Below, piece by piece: positions 1 to 6,759 of a stretch of 19,275 nucleotides of DNA (its first letter is position 1; each line of letters starts with the position of its first letter). The DNA comes from Phycisphaerales bacterium UBA7812 (GTDB taxonomy: Bacteria; Planctomycetota; Phycisphaerae; Phycisphaerales; UBA1924): the NCBI GenBank assembly GCA_002480345.1, contig DLBY01000109.1:1173-20447 (forward strand), in the 5' to 3' direction. The notes under the pieces were generated by a model. It searched no databases. It had not been told where the DNA came from and saw nothing but the letters and a program-made list of their open reading frames with translations. The translations under genes and the position numbers were made by a program.

Positions 1-891
1 GGGGGGGAGCCGCTCGCGAGCGGGGGCGTGCTCGACGGTCGTCCGGCGGCCGGGCTCGCGGAGACCGCGGGGGTGGGGGACCTGGCGCGGGAGGCGAGCG
101 CAGCGTTGGCGAAGGCGAACGAGATCCTCGATCGGGTGTCGCCCGCGGTGGAGCCCACGCTCGAGGATCTGGACGCGACGCTCGAGAGCGCGCGCGCGTT
201 CGCGGGCATGCTCGCGGAGAACCAGGAGGCGTGGGCCGCGAAGGCGACCGACATCCTCGACCACGCGGACGCGGTGTTCCTCGAGGTGATCCCCGAGGTT
301 GCCGACGAGGTGAACGCTGGGGTCGCGGACACGCGTCGTCTGGTCAGCAGCGCGCAGGGGGTGATCGACGAGAACCGCGCTGATGTGCGCCGGACGGTGA
401 GCAACCTCGAGGGCGTGACGACCCGCGTGCGATACGACCTGCTTGGGCGGGTCGAACGCGTGCTGGACGAGGGCGTGATCGCGGCGGCGAACCTGGGGGA
501 TGTCGGGGCGAGGGCGGTCGGCCTGCTCGATCGCGTCGAGCCCCCGCTTGTGCGCACGGTCTCGAACGCCCAGCTCACCAGCGGGCAGGCGCTGCTGCTG
601 CTCGAGGAGGTGCGCGCCGCGCCGTGGCGTCTGCTCGAGAAGCCCGACGAAAAGGAGCGGCGTGAGGTCGTGCTCTACGGCGCGGTCCGGCGCTACGCCC
701 AGTCGGTCGAGAAGCTCCGCGATGCGAGCGATGCGATGGACTCCGTCCTCCGGGGGGCGCGCGCCGGAGGGCGGGAACTGCGTCCCGAGCAGGTGCTCGA
801 GATGAACAACGAGATCAAGGCGTCGTTCGATGAGCTGCAGGACGCGGAGCGGGCGCTGCTCGACCTGATCGCCCGTGAGTCGGGTCGGTGA
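1..891 (+). CDS. MlaD/MCE-type lipid transport protein, C-terminal part (5' end outside window)
   Basis: The reading frame is open from base 1, so the gene begins upstream; the first possible internal start (GTG at 28) is not a credible start because in-frame codons before it read GEPLASGG, which looks like the end of an MCE domain. The visible part is an almost uninterrupted alpha-helical, Glu/Asp/Arg-rich region, as expected for the helical tail that follows the MCE domain in MlaD-like substrate-binding proteins of ABC lipid transporters. A late segment, LTSGQALLLLEEVRAAPWRLL, resembles the 'EVRRSPWRLLY' stretch I know from planctomycete MlaD-like proteins. Family role: periplasmic, inner-membrane-anchored component that moves phospholipids across the envelope. 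The permease and ATPase partners would be upstream and cannot be seen. The family call rests on the tail, so it is likely rather than certain. Confidence 0.7.
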   Translation, partial: GGEPLASGGVLDGRPAAGLAETAGVGDLAREASAALAKANEILDRVSPAVEPTLEDLDATLESARAFAGMLAENQEAWAAKATDILDHADAVFLEVIPEVADEVNAGVADTRRLVSSAQGVIDENRADVRRTVSNLEGVTTRVRYDLLGRVERVLDEGVIAAANLGDVGARAVGLLDRVEPPLVRTVSNAQLTSGQALLLLEEVRAAPWRLLEKPDEKERREVVLYGAVRRYAQSVEKLRDASDAMDSVLRGARAGGRELRPEQVLEMNNEIKASFDELQDAERALLDLIARESGR

Positions 892-928
892 GCCCCCGGA
901 GGGTGGCGGCGTGTCTTGATCGCGCGTC

Positions 929-957
929 TTGTTTGGGTTGTGGTTGTTCGGTAGACT
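929..957 (+). promoter_or_regulatory. Candidate promoter placing the transcription start at the ATG of the next gene
   Basis: TTGTTT at 929-934 and TAGACT at 952-957 are separated by 17 bases. The -10-like box ends 7 bases before the ATG at 965, and the bases between (gccgggc) contain no Shine-Dalgarno sequence. If real, the transcript would be leaderless or nearly so. The -35 matches the consensus at only 3 of 6 positions, so this is a weak call on its own; it gains weight from two similar sites at 1595 and 6223. Confidence 0.35.
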
Positions 958-964
958 GCCGGGC

Positions 965-1597
965 ATGGGGAACCCGAAGCGGCACTACGAGCGGGCGTTC
1001 GAGGCGTATCTGATCCGGTCGAAGATCCCGCATGTGATGGTCGACGAGGCGCGGCGGGCGGTGCTGCCCCCCGGTTCGGAGGTCTCCGTGCGCGTCGGGA
1101 CCGACGAGGACACGCGTCTCAAGTCGTTCGACGCGGTGGTGTACAACGGCGGGGAGCGGGGCGAGGCGGGGCCTCATCACTTGGTCGAGGTCAAGGGTCG
1201 CCGGGTGGACCTGCGCCGGGGGGGCGCGGGGCGGCGTGAATGCTGGGCGACGATGGCGGATGTGGAGGGCCTTTCCGCGTGGGAGCGGGTGTTCGGCCCG
1301 CCCTTTGAGGGGGTGCTGCTGTTCTGGTACTGGCTGGACGGTCCCGTTCTCAACGCGATGGAGCGCGAGACCTTTCGATTCGAGGGGCGGGTCTATGCGC
1401 ACCGGGCGGTCCGTGTGGGCGATTATGCGCGCCTGATGCGGGTCCGGAGCCCCAAGTGGGGGACGGTCAACCTTGCGACGGCGGACTTTGAAGCGGTGGG
1501 GGTGCCCCTCGGGTCGCTCATCGGTGCAGATCGGGACGGCGGGCTTGCGGGGGGCGTGCGAGCGTCGCCGGTGGCGGCCGGGGCGGGCGGGGCTTAG
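965..1597 (+). CDS. HYxxAFE-type planctomycete protein with PD-(D/E)XK-like motif
   Basis: This 210-residue protein begins MGNPKRHYERAFEAYL. The HYxxAFE start followed by 'VDEARR' is a conserved hypothetical family I associate with planctomycetes. In the middle, SFDAVVYN (Asp56) is followed after a short gap by HHLVEVKGR (Glu75, Lys77). That is the D...E-x-K layout of the PD-(D/E)XK nuclease fold, on two predicted strands. Downstream, a WATMADVEGLSAWERVFG segment and an aromatic strand (LLFWYW) fit the same family. Possible roles are nuclease or DNA-repair-like function, but no partner gene suggests a substrate. The start at 965 was chosen over an in-frame TTG at 929 because the family begins at this Met; the extra upstream residues look unlike the family. 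Catalytic activity is inferred only from motif spacing. Confidence 0.75.
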   Translation: MGNPKRHYERAFEAYLIRSKIPHVMVDEARRAVLPPGSEVSVRVGTDEDTRLKSFDAVVYNGGERGEAGPHHLVEVKGRRVDLRRGGAGRRECWATMADVEGLSAWERVFGPPFEGVLLFWYWLDGPVLNAMERETFRFEGRVYAHRAVRVGDYARLMRVRSPKWGTVNLATADFEAVGVPLGSLIGADRDGGLAGGVRASPVAAGAGGA

Positions 1598-1600
1598 CAT
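1595..1600 (+). promoter_or_regulatory. TAGCAT -10-like box, 6 nt before ATG
   Basis: TAGCAT matches TATAAT at 4 of 6 positions and overlaps the stop codon of the upstream gene. It lies exactly 6 bases before the ATG at 1607, and there is no Shine-Dalgarno sequence. No good -35 is visible 16-18 bases upstream in the GC-rich end of the previous gene. Same arrangement as at 952 and 6223. Confidence 0.25.
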
Positions 1601-1606
1601 CGCGTC

Positions 1607-1915
1607 ATGGAACAGAACTTCGAGACAGGGCGTGCGGCCGCGAGCCGCGATCTCACGGCGGGCCCGGCGGTTGGCTCGTGCGGGCCCACGGGTCCGGGCG
1701 TGCTGTCGCGGCTGGCGTCGCGTGCGGCGGTCGGCGCGCTGGCGCTGCTGGTGACGGCGGGTCCGGCGCTCGCGCAGGCGCAGCAGCTCCTTCCCCCCGA
1801 GAACAAGGAGGGGATCAAGGGCAAGGCGTTCATCTCGGGGTTCGTCGCGATCCTGCTGCTCGCGCTGGTGCTCGTCGGCGCGTTCCTGAAGACCAAGCGC
1901 GGGCACCAGGATTGA
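1607..1915 (+). CDS. Small membrane protein, unrecognised family
   Basis: This 102-residue protein has two hydrophobic segments: residues about 36-56, ending in an Ala-rich stretch (GPALA) that could be a signal-peptidase site, and residues about 75-94 (a strong transmembrane helix) followed by a short basic tail (KTKRGHQD). The first 35 residues are polar and rich in Ala, Gly and Arg, unusually long for a signal-peptide n-region, so the true start could lie further in; no in-frame ATG with a Shine-Dalgarno sequence offers a better choice. The Gln-rich LAQAQQLLPPENKEG stretch between the hydrophobic segments would lie outside the cytoplasm if the first is a signal peptide. I do not recognise a domain. 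It sits 79 bases before a pair of small membrane-anchored proteins and may be expressed with them. Confidence 0.6.
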   Translation: MEQNFETGRAAASRDLTAGPAVGSCGPTGPGVLSRLASRAAVGALALLVTAGPALAQAQQLLPPENKEGIKGKAFISGFVAILLLALVLVGAFLKTKRGHQD

Positions 1916-1982
1916 TCGCGGCGGCGCCCCGCTGCAACCGCGACGCGGCGGTGCCGGTGCAGCCTTGCGGAAGACCTTCATG

Positions 1983-1988
1983 AAAGGA
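1983..1988 (+). promoter_or_regulatory. Ribosome binding site that decides the start at 1995
   Basis: AAAGGA sits 6 bases before ATG 1995. Earlier in-frame starts (TTG at 1965, ATG at 1980) have no comparable site, so 1995 is preferred. Confidence 0.55.
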
Positions 1989-1994
1989 CGGCGG

Positions 1995-2342
1995 ATGGAC
2001 ACGACGACAACGCAACCCGGAGACGGGGGGGCGCGGCGCAGAAAGAGGCTGCTCCCGCTCGTCGCGGCGAACATCGCGCTCGCGGGGGTGCTCGCGCTGA
2101 TCGAGTTGGGCCCCGTCGCGGTGGCGCAGCCCGCGGGCAACGATCCGGCGGCGGCGCGCCCGCGCGGGCAGTACACCCTCGTGGGCGGGCGCGTGCAGAC
2201 GGGCAACGCGAACGCGGTGTGGGTGATCGATTCGGCGAACCAGGAGATGGTCGTCCTGCAGTGGGAGGACGGCCGGAACATGATCCGCGGGGTGGGGTAC
2301 CGCGATCTGGACGAGGACACCCAGCCGAGGAGCAGGCGATGA
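1995..2342 (+). CDS. Small membrane-anchored protein with GxYT...D..N domain (first of a tandem pair)
   Basis: A 115-residue protein: a polar, basic N-terminus (GARRRKRLL), one transmembrane helix at about 21-44 that probably acts as an uncleaved anchor, then a soluble domain of about 55 residues that begins RGQYTLVGGRV and continues WVIDSANQEMVVLQW and GYRDLDED. The soluble part would be periplasmic. I recognise this as a conserved planctomycete hypothetical type, with no known function. Its stop codon overlaps the next start (ATGA), implying translational coupling. The neighbour's soluble domain has the same order of motifs (YT, ID/VD, N, then RDL), so the two look like diverged duplicates. 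The context (before ricT and lepB) does not reveal a role. Confidence 0.7.
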   Translation: MDTTTTQPGDGGARRRKRLLPLVAANIALAGVLALIELGPVAVAQPAGNDPAAARPRGQYTLVGGRVQTGNANAVWVIDSANQEMVVLQWEDGRNMIRGVGYRDLDEDTQPRSRR

Positions 2343-2695
2343 ACGACACGAAACGGGCATCCGCGGGCGACCGTCCGACGGTCCGCGCCGTGCTCTGGGC
2401 GACCGCGGCGCTGCTGACGGCGGGGATCCTCCTGCGGGCGGGCGGGGTCTCGACCTTCGAGCGGACCGCGAGCGCGGACATGATCGGCGCCTCGGGCGAT
2501 TACACCGCGATGACCACCAACGGCGGCGTCGAAGAGCTGCTGTTCCTGGTCGATGGTCGGAACGAAACACTGATGGTCTACCGCGTGCAGAACGGTCGGC
2601 AGGTGCAGCTCATGGAGCGGCAGGACCTGCGGAACCTGTTCACTACGGCGCGGGCGGCGTACCTCGGCGCGGCGCCGGGACAGGGCCGACCCTAA
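2339..2695 (+). CDS. Small membrane-anchored protein (second of a tandem pair)
   Basis: A 118-residue protein with a basic N-terminus (MNDTKRASAGDRPTVR), a transmembrane helix at about 17-36 and a soluble domain with SGDYTAMTT, LLFLVDGRNETLMVYRV and RQDLRNLF. The start at 2339 is supported by GAGGAG at 2327-2332, 6 bases upstream, and by the ATGA overlap with the preceding stop. A longer in-frame version from 2219 would run through the preceding gene and is rejected. The motif order parallels the preceding gene, which suggests duplication and divergence; both would be inner-membrane proteins with periplasmic domains. Its stop TAA is immediately followed by the GTG of ricT with no spacer, so it is almost certainly cotranscribed with ricT and lepB. 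Function unknown. Confidence 0.7.
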   Translation: MNDTKRASAGDRPTVRAVLWATAALLTAGILLRAGGVSTFERTASADMIGASGDYTAMTTNGGVEELLFLVDGRNETLMVYRVQNGRQVQLMERQDLRNLFTTARAAYLGAAPGQGRP

Positions 2696-4189
2696 GTGCC
2701 GATCGTTCCTCTTCCCCAGTTCGAGGCTGATGTCGCGGAGCTCGAGCGCGAGCGTCTGGTGGAGTCGCTGCGCTGCAAGGGGCACGACTCCGAGCAGCTC
2801 GCGGGGTTGTCGCTCGACGAGCTGAAGATCCTCGACGGGAAGAAGAAGCCTGACACGCTGGTCGTCCGCTACGGGCGGATGAAGATGATCGGGGAGTTCC
2901 CGTACAGCGGGGACATGACGCCCGGCTGCGGGTCGAAGCTCGTCGTGCGCACGCACCGGGGCGTGGAGATGGGCGAGATGCTGACCTCGACCTGCCCCAA
3001 CGCGGGGTGCGGGTCGAGCGTGACGCGCAAGGAGATGCTCGAGTACATCGAGAACTCCGGGGGGCGGCAGTACCCCTTCTCGACGGACGGGAAGGTCCTG
3101 CGCATCGCGACCAAGGAGGACATGGACGCGCAGGCGCAGCTCGAGCAATCGGCGCACGCGATCCGGACGGAGGCGAAGGCGCTCGCGGAATCGCTGGGCC
3201 TGGAGATGAAGATCGTCGAGGCGGAGCCCATCCTGGGCGGGGAACGCCTGACTTTCTATTACCTCAGCGAGGACCGGGTGGACTTCCGGGAGCTGGTGCG
3301 CGAGCTCGGCGCGCGGCATCGGACGCGGATCGACATGCGGCAGGTGGGCGCGCGAGACGAGGCACGGCTCGTCGCGGACTACGAAAAGTGCGGGCAGTAC
3401 TGCTGCTGCAAGAACTTCCTCAAGGTACTCAAGCCCATCAGCATGAAGAGCGCCAAGGTCCAGAAGGCGACGCTGGACCCGGTGAAGATCTCGGGGCGGT
3501 GCGGGCGGCTGATGTGCTGCCTGCGGTACGAGGACGAGACCTACGCGGACCTCGCGAAGCGGCTCCCCAAGCGCAAGGCGCGGGTCGGCACCCCCGACGG
3601 GGACGGGACGGTCATCCAGACGCAGATCCTCACGCAGCTGGTGCTCGTGCGGTTCGATGACGGGCGGGACGACCAGGCGTACCCCGTCGAGGAGATCGGC
3701 AAGCCCGGGGAGCGTCCGGCGTCGTCGGGGCCCGCGCGTCAGCCGGAGCCGCGTCGGGAGAGCGGGCGGCGCCCGGCCCGGGGTGGGGACGCGGGACGAA
3801 CCGCGGCGAAGGACGGCGGGCCGGATCGCGGCGCGAGCGAGCGCGCGGAATCGGGCGACGGGGACGCGGGCGGCGCGACGAAGAAGAAGCGTCGCCGACG
3901 GCGCCGACGCAAGCGGACCGGCGAGGGCGCGGGTGAGCAGCCCGGCGGTGCGGCGAGCGGGCGCACGCCCGATCAAGCAGGCGGAGGCCCAACCGAGGCT
4001 GCGCCCGCGGGTGGGGATCATCCGGGCGGAGAGGCCCGCGACGGCGCACCGCGCGACAAGGCGGGTGAGCAGGGGGGCGAAGGCGGCCCAACGAAGAAGA
4101 AGCGTCGTCGTCGTCGGCGGCGGCGGCGGGGCGGCGAATCGGGCGGTGGTCCGGATGCGGGCGGCGGCTCGGGCGGGGGCGATTCATGA
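2696..4189 (+). CDS. ricT: RicT-like PSP1 domain protein with Arg/Lys-rich disordered tail
   Basis: A 497-residue PSP1/RicT (YaaT) family protein. The core spans about residues 50-290: LVVRTHRGVEMGEML, then LTFYYLSEDRVDFRELVREL, the Cys cluster CGQYCCC (232-238), PISMKSAKVQKATLDP, and SGRCGRLMCCLRYE (267-279), the family signature. In Bacillus subtilis RicT acts with RicA and RicF in a complex that binds iron-sulfur clusters through Cys residues and tunes RNase Y activity; the two Cys clusters here fit cluster binding. Extra cysteines at 78, 100 and 105 precede the core. From about residue 340 the protein is a Gly/Ala/Pro/Glu/Arg-rich, probably disordered tail with two near-identical basic blocks (KKK followed by runs of Arg, 396-407 and 467-478). 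GTG start is directly against the upstream stop; the stop overlaps lepB (ATGA). Confidence 0.88.
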   Translation: MPIVPLPQFEADVAELERERLVESLRCKGHDSEQLAGLSLDELKILDGKKKPDTLVVRYGRMKMIGEFPYSGDMTPGCGSKLVVRTHRGVEMGEMLTSTCPNAGCGSSVTRKEMLEYIENSGGRQYPFSTDGKVLRIATKEDMDAQAQLEQSAHAIRTEAKALAESLGLEMKIVEAEPILGGERLTFYYLSEDRVDFRELVRELGARHRTRIDMRQVGARDEARLVADYEKCGQYCCCKNFLKVLKPISMKSAKVQKATLDPVKISGRCGRLMCCLRYEDETYADLAKRLPKRKARVGTPDGDGTVIQTQILTQLVLVRFDDGRDDQAYPVEEIGKPGERPASSGPARQPEPRRESGRRPARGGDAGRTAAKDGGPDRGASERAESGDGDAGGATKKKRRRRRRRKRTGEGAGEQPGGAASGRTPDQAGGGPTEAAPAGGDHPGGEARDGAPRDKAGEQGGEGGPTKKKRRRRRRRRRGGESGGGPDAGGGSGGGDS

Positions 4190-5850
4190 GCAATCCGACG
4201 CGGACCCGCTCCGGGGGCGGGTTCAACATCAAGGAGACGCTGACGGCGATCGTCATCTCGTTCACGATGGCGTTCGTCTTCCGCGGCTTCGTGATCGAGG
4301 GCTTCCTGATTCCGACCGGCTCGATGGCGCCGACGCTGATGGGCAAGCACATGCTCATCCGCAACCCCGACTCGGGCGCCGAGTGGGAGGTCGGGCCCTG
4401 GGACTACATGAACGGGAACCCGATGCTCACGCCTGTCCCGGTGCAGGGCGGGGCGGCGGGCCCGATCAGCCTGAACGACCCGATGACGGGGGCGCCGGTC
4501 GAGCGGGCGAGCGAGAAGCTCCGCGCTGGGGATCGGCTCTTCGTGCTCAAGTATCTCAGGGGGCTCTACGAGCCCAGCCGTTGGGATGTGGTGGTGTTCA
4601 AGGCGCCGCATGTGGAGCCTCAGAATTTCATCAAGCGGCTCGTGGGCCTGCCCGGCGAGCAGATCGCGCTGGTGGACGGGGATGTGTTCTACACCGAGCC
4701 CGGAGCGCACACGGCGGGGACCGGGATCTCGGCGTGGAAGGAGGGCGTGTGGAAGACGGCGCGCAAGCCCGAGCGGGTGCAGCGTGAGGTCTGGCAGACG
4801 GTCTTCGACAGCGTCTACACCCCGGACCCGGCGACCCAGCAGGCGCTGGCGCCCAGCGATCGGTTCGCTTCGCCCTGGTCGCCCAGCGGCGCGGGGTGGA
4901 GCGGGCTCCGCGATGGGGAGGCATATCGGTACGAGGGTTCGGGCCCAACGGTGCTCGCGTGGGATTCGGATGTGCACCCGATCGACGATTACACGCCCTA
5001 CAACCAGCTCCGCCGGGGTGCGCAGCGTTGGGACCGGGGGCCGGGACGATCGATCTTCCCGGTGTCGGATGTTTCGATGCGGTTCGGGATCGCTCCCGAG
5101 GCGGAGGGGGTGTCGGTCGAGGGCATCCTGACGGCGCGGGGGTACGAGTTCCGGGGCACGGTCGACGGGAAGGGGGCGCGGGTCGAGATGCGCCGGGCGC
5201 CGACCGCGGACGAGCCCGATCCCGCGTGGAAGCTCCTCGACGGGCGCGACGCGGCGGGGCTGCTCCCCGTTGGCACGATCACCGATGTCGAGTTCTGGCA
5301 TGTCGACCAGGCGGTCTGGCTGTTCGTCGGGGGTGAACTCGTCTGCGGCGGGACGGACGCGGGCGCGTATGTCCTCACCCCGGCGCAGCGCGTGCGCGCG
5401 GCGACGGGTCGGGAACTCGACGAGTTGCTCGAGCAGAACCCCGGGCTCTCGTCGAGCGCACTGGCGGACACGCGGATCTATCGGCGTCCCGCGCCGCGCT
5501 GGCGCTTCGGGGGCGGCCCGTTCACGCTGCACCGCGTGGGGCTCGACCGCGATCTGCACTACCAGGTGACGCCGCGCGCGACGCGGGGCGGGCACCCGGG
5601 CTTCTTCCCCACGCTGTCGGATGAGCACTACATGTTCTGCGGCGACAACAGCGCGAACAGCGAGGACTCGCGGATGTGGGACGAGGAGTACCCCTGGATC
5701 ACCGAGTCGATTCACGACGGGGTCGAGCACCTGGGCCTGGTGCACCAGGATCTCATCATCGGCCGCGCGTTCGTGGTCTATCTCCCGAGCCCGTACTACC
5801 GGGGCCTGATCCCGATGTTCGACTTCGGGAAGATGCGCTGGATCTGGTGA
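4186..5850 (+). CDS. lepB: Signal peptidase I, enlarged by a beta-rich insertion
   Basis: A 554-residue S26 family signal peptidase I, which removes signal peptides from exported proteins at the outer face of the inner membrane. One transmembrane helix lies at about 19-37. The catalytic Ser is Ser46 in FLIPTGSMAPT (box B), the catalytic Lys is Lys150 in NFIKRLVGLPGE (box D), and box E is CGDNSANSEDSR (485-496). E. coli LepB has 324 residues; the excess lies mainly between boxes D and E, about 330 residues here. That insert includes a strand-rich part with VSMRFGIAPE and VEFWHVDQAVWLFVGGELV, which resembles a concanavalin-like beta-sandwich (inference). The start overlaps the ricT stop by 4 bases, so the two are translationally coupled. 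The pairing of ricT with lepB and two small membrane proteins hints at a membrane-surface theme but does not prove one. Confidence 0.93.
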   Translation: MSNPTRTRSGGGFNIKETLTAIVISFTMAFVFRGFVIEGFLIPTGSMAPTLMGKHMLIRNPDSGAEWEVGPWDYMNGNPMLTPVPVQGGAAGPISLNDPMTGAPVERASEKLRAGDRLFVLKYLRGLYEPSRWDVVVFKAPHVEPQNFIKRLVGLPGEQIALVDGDVFYTEPGAHTAGTGISAWKEGVWKTARKPERVQREVWQTVFDSVYTPDPATQQALAPSDRFASPWSPSGAGWSGLRDGEAYRYEGSGPTVLAWDSDVHPIDDYTPYNQLRRGAQRWDRGPGRSIFPVSDVSMRFGIAPEAEGVSVEGILTARGYEFRGTVDGKGARVEMRRAPTADEPDPAWKLLDGRDAAGLLPVGTITDVEFWHVDQAVWLFVGGELVCGGTDAGAYVLTPAQRVRAATGRELDELLEQNPGLSSSALADTRIYRRPAPRWRFGGGPFTLHRVGLDRDLHYQVTPRATRGGHPGFFPTLSDEHYMFCGDNSANSEDSRMWDEEYPWITESIHDGVEHLGLVHQDLIIGRAFVVYLPSPYYRGLIPMFDFGKMRWIW

Positions 5851-5869
5851 GGCCCGTCTGCCTGAAAAG

Positions 5870-6217
5870 ATGATCGAGCACCGCGCGGTGCAACGGAAGG
5901 CGCGATGGGTGCGTATCGCGGTCGGCCGAAGGTTGGGCGCGTCGGAGAACCGGGCCCGCGCCTCGGCGGCGGGGGGCGAGTCTCGTGGGGGCGAGGGCGC
6001 GGCGCTCCCGTCGGGCATCCCGGGCGTTGCGTATTCCGACCACTGGTCGTTCTGGGAGACGGGCTACCCCGCGGTGATGGTGACCGACACCTCGTACTTC
6101 CGCAACCCGCATTACCACACCGGCGGGGATACCCCCGGCACGCTGGATTACGAGCGGATGGCTCGGGTCGTCGATGCACTGGAATCCGTCCTCGGGGCTG
6201 AACTCGGCGCGGACTGA
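5870..6217 (+). pseudogene. Truncated M28 family zinc peptidase remnant (C-terminal part only)
   Basis: The open frame encodes 115 residues. From about residue 45 it is a clear M28 (aminopeptidase-type) C-terminus: EGAALPSGIPGVAYSDHWSFW, GYPAVMVTDTSYFRNPHYHT and DTPGTLDYERMARVV. The His in PHYHT would be the last zinc ligand. Everything N-terminal to this in the family, including the other zinc ligands and the catalytic Glu (normally some 150-250 residues), is missing, and lepB ends only 19 bases upstream, so there is no room for it. Other frames in 5850-6010 do not contain the missing part. The first 40 residues (Arg/Ala/Gly-rich) match nothing I recognise. It cannot be an active peptidase alone. 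Whether the fragment is still translated is unknown; no Shine-Dalgarno sequence is obvious before its ATG. Confidence 0.75.
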
Positions 6218-6222
6218 ACCCG

Positions 6223-6228
6223 TAGGCT
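6223..6228 (+). promoter_or_regulatory. TAGGCT -10-like box, 6 nt before ATG
   Basis: TAGGCT sits 6 bases before ATG 6235, which has no Shine-Dalgarno sequence. TGAACT at 6199-6204 could be a poor -35 (3 of 6, 18-base spacer). Third case of the TAGNNT arrangement seen at 952 and 1595; weak as a single observation. Confidence 0.25.
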
Positions 6229-6234
6229 GCTGGC

Positions 6235-6744
6235 ATGGCGGGCGGCGGCGCGGGCGAATCCGAAACCTGGGCGCAGCATCGGCGCGAGATGCTCGGCGCG
6301 ATCCTCGCTCGCGAGGACACGCCCTGCCCCGCGTGCGGGTACAACCTGCGCGGCGTTCGGGGCGAATCGTGCGTCGAGTGCGGCTCAGCACTCCGTGTGG
6401 GTGTCGTCACGGATAGTGCCCGGTCGGGGCCCTGGCTCGTCGCGATCATCGCGTGCTCGATGGCGATCGGTTTCGACGCGGTCGCCTCGTTGCTCATGCT
6501 GATTCCGATCGCGGTCTCGCTGTTCGTCGCGGGGGGGCCTCCGATTCAGGCGTTCGCGATGCTGGGGCTCCTGCTCATGCTCGGGGTGCTGAGCGCTGCG
6601 CTGCTTGTCGCGATCCTGAGGCGGAAGCGGCTCTATCACGGCCCCGCGGTGCGGGCGCAGTGGTGGGCCGCGGCCGTTCTGACAGCCGCAATCTTCATCG
6701 GGCACCTCGTGGGGGGCCTGTTGATCGTGCTGGTGATCGCCTGA
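6235..6744 (+). CDS. Zinc-ribbon membrane protein (CPxCGYNLRG type)
   Basis: A 169-residue protein with an N-terminal zinc ribbon, CPACGYNLRG (Cys31, Cys34) and SCVECG (Cys46, Cys49), followed by three hydrophobic stretches at about 67-98, 105-128 and 145-168 that should cross the inner membrane. The CPxCGYNLRG plus CxxCG module in front of membrane helices is very common in planctomycetes and is one of the clues to the source organism. Its function is unknown; the zinc ribbon is presumably cytoplasmic and structural. The gene stands after the M28 remnant and converges with the dockerin-tagged gene, with only 15 bases between the two stop codons. No clear intrinsic terminator separates them. 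Confidence 0.75.
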   Translation: MAGGGAGESETWAQHRREMLGAILAREDTPCPACGYNLRGVRGESCVECGSALRVGVVTDSARSGPWLVAIIACSMAIGFDAVASLLMLIPIAVSLFVAGGPPIQAFAMLGLLLMLGVLSAALLVAILRRKRLYHGPAVRAQWWAAAVLTAAIFIGHLVGGLLIVLVIA

Positions 6745-6759
6745 GATGCGGGGCGATCG

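Noticed and set aside
28..30. GTG at 28 as a true start
   Set aside because: The frame is open to base 1 and the residues before it continue an MCE-like end, so the gene is cut by the window edge.
815..4021. Minus-strand ORF of 1068 codons across the first third
   Set aside because: It lies antisense to several well-supported genes including ricT, is Arg/Pro-rich without domain signatures, and is the usual shadow of high-GC third-position bias.
4018..6018. Minus-strand ORF of 666 codons opposite lepB
   Set aside because: Fully antisense to signal peptidase I with intact catalytic motifs; Arg/His/Pro composition shows a shadow frame.
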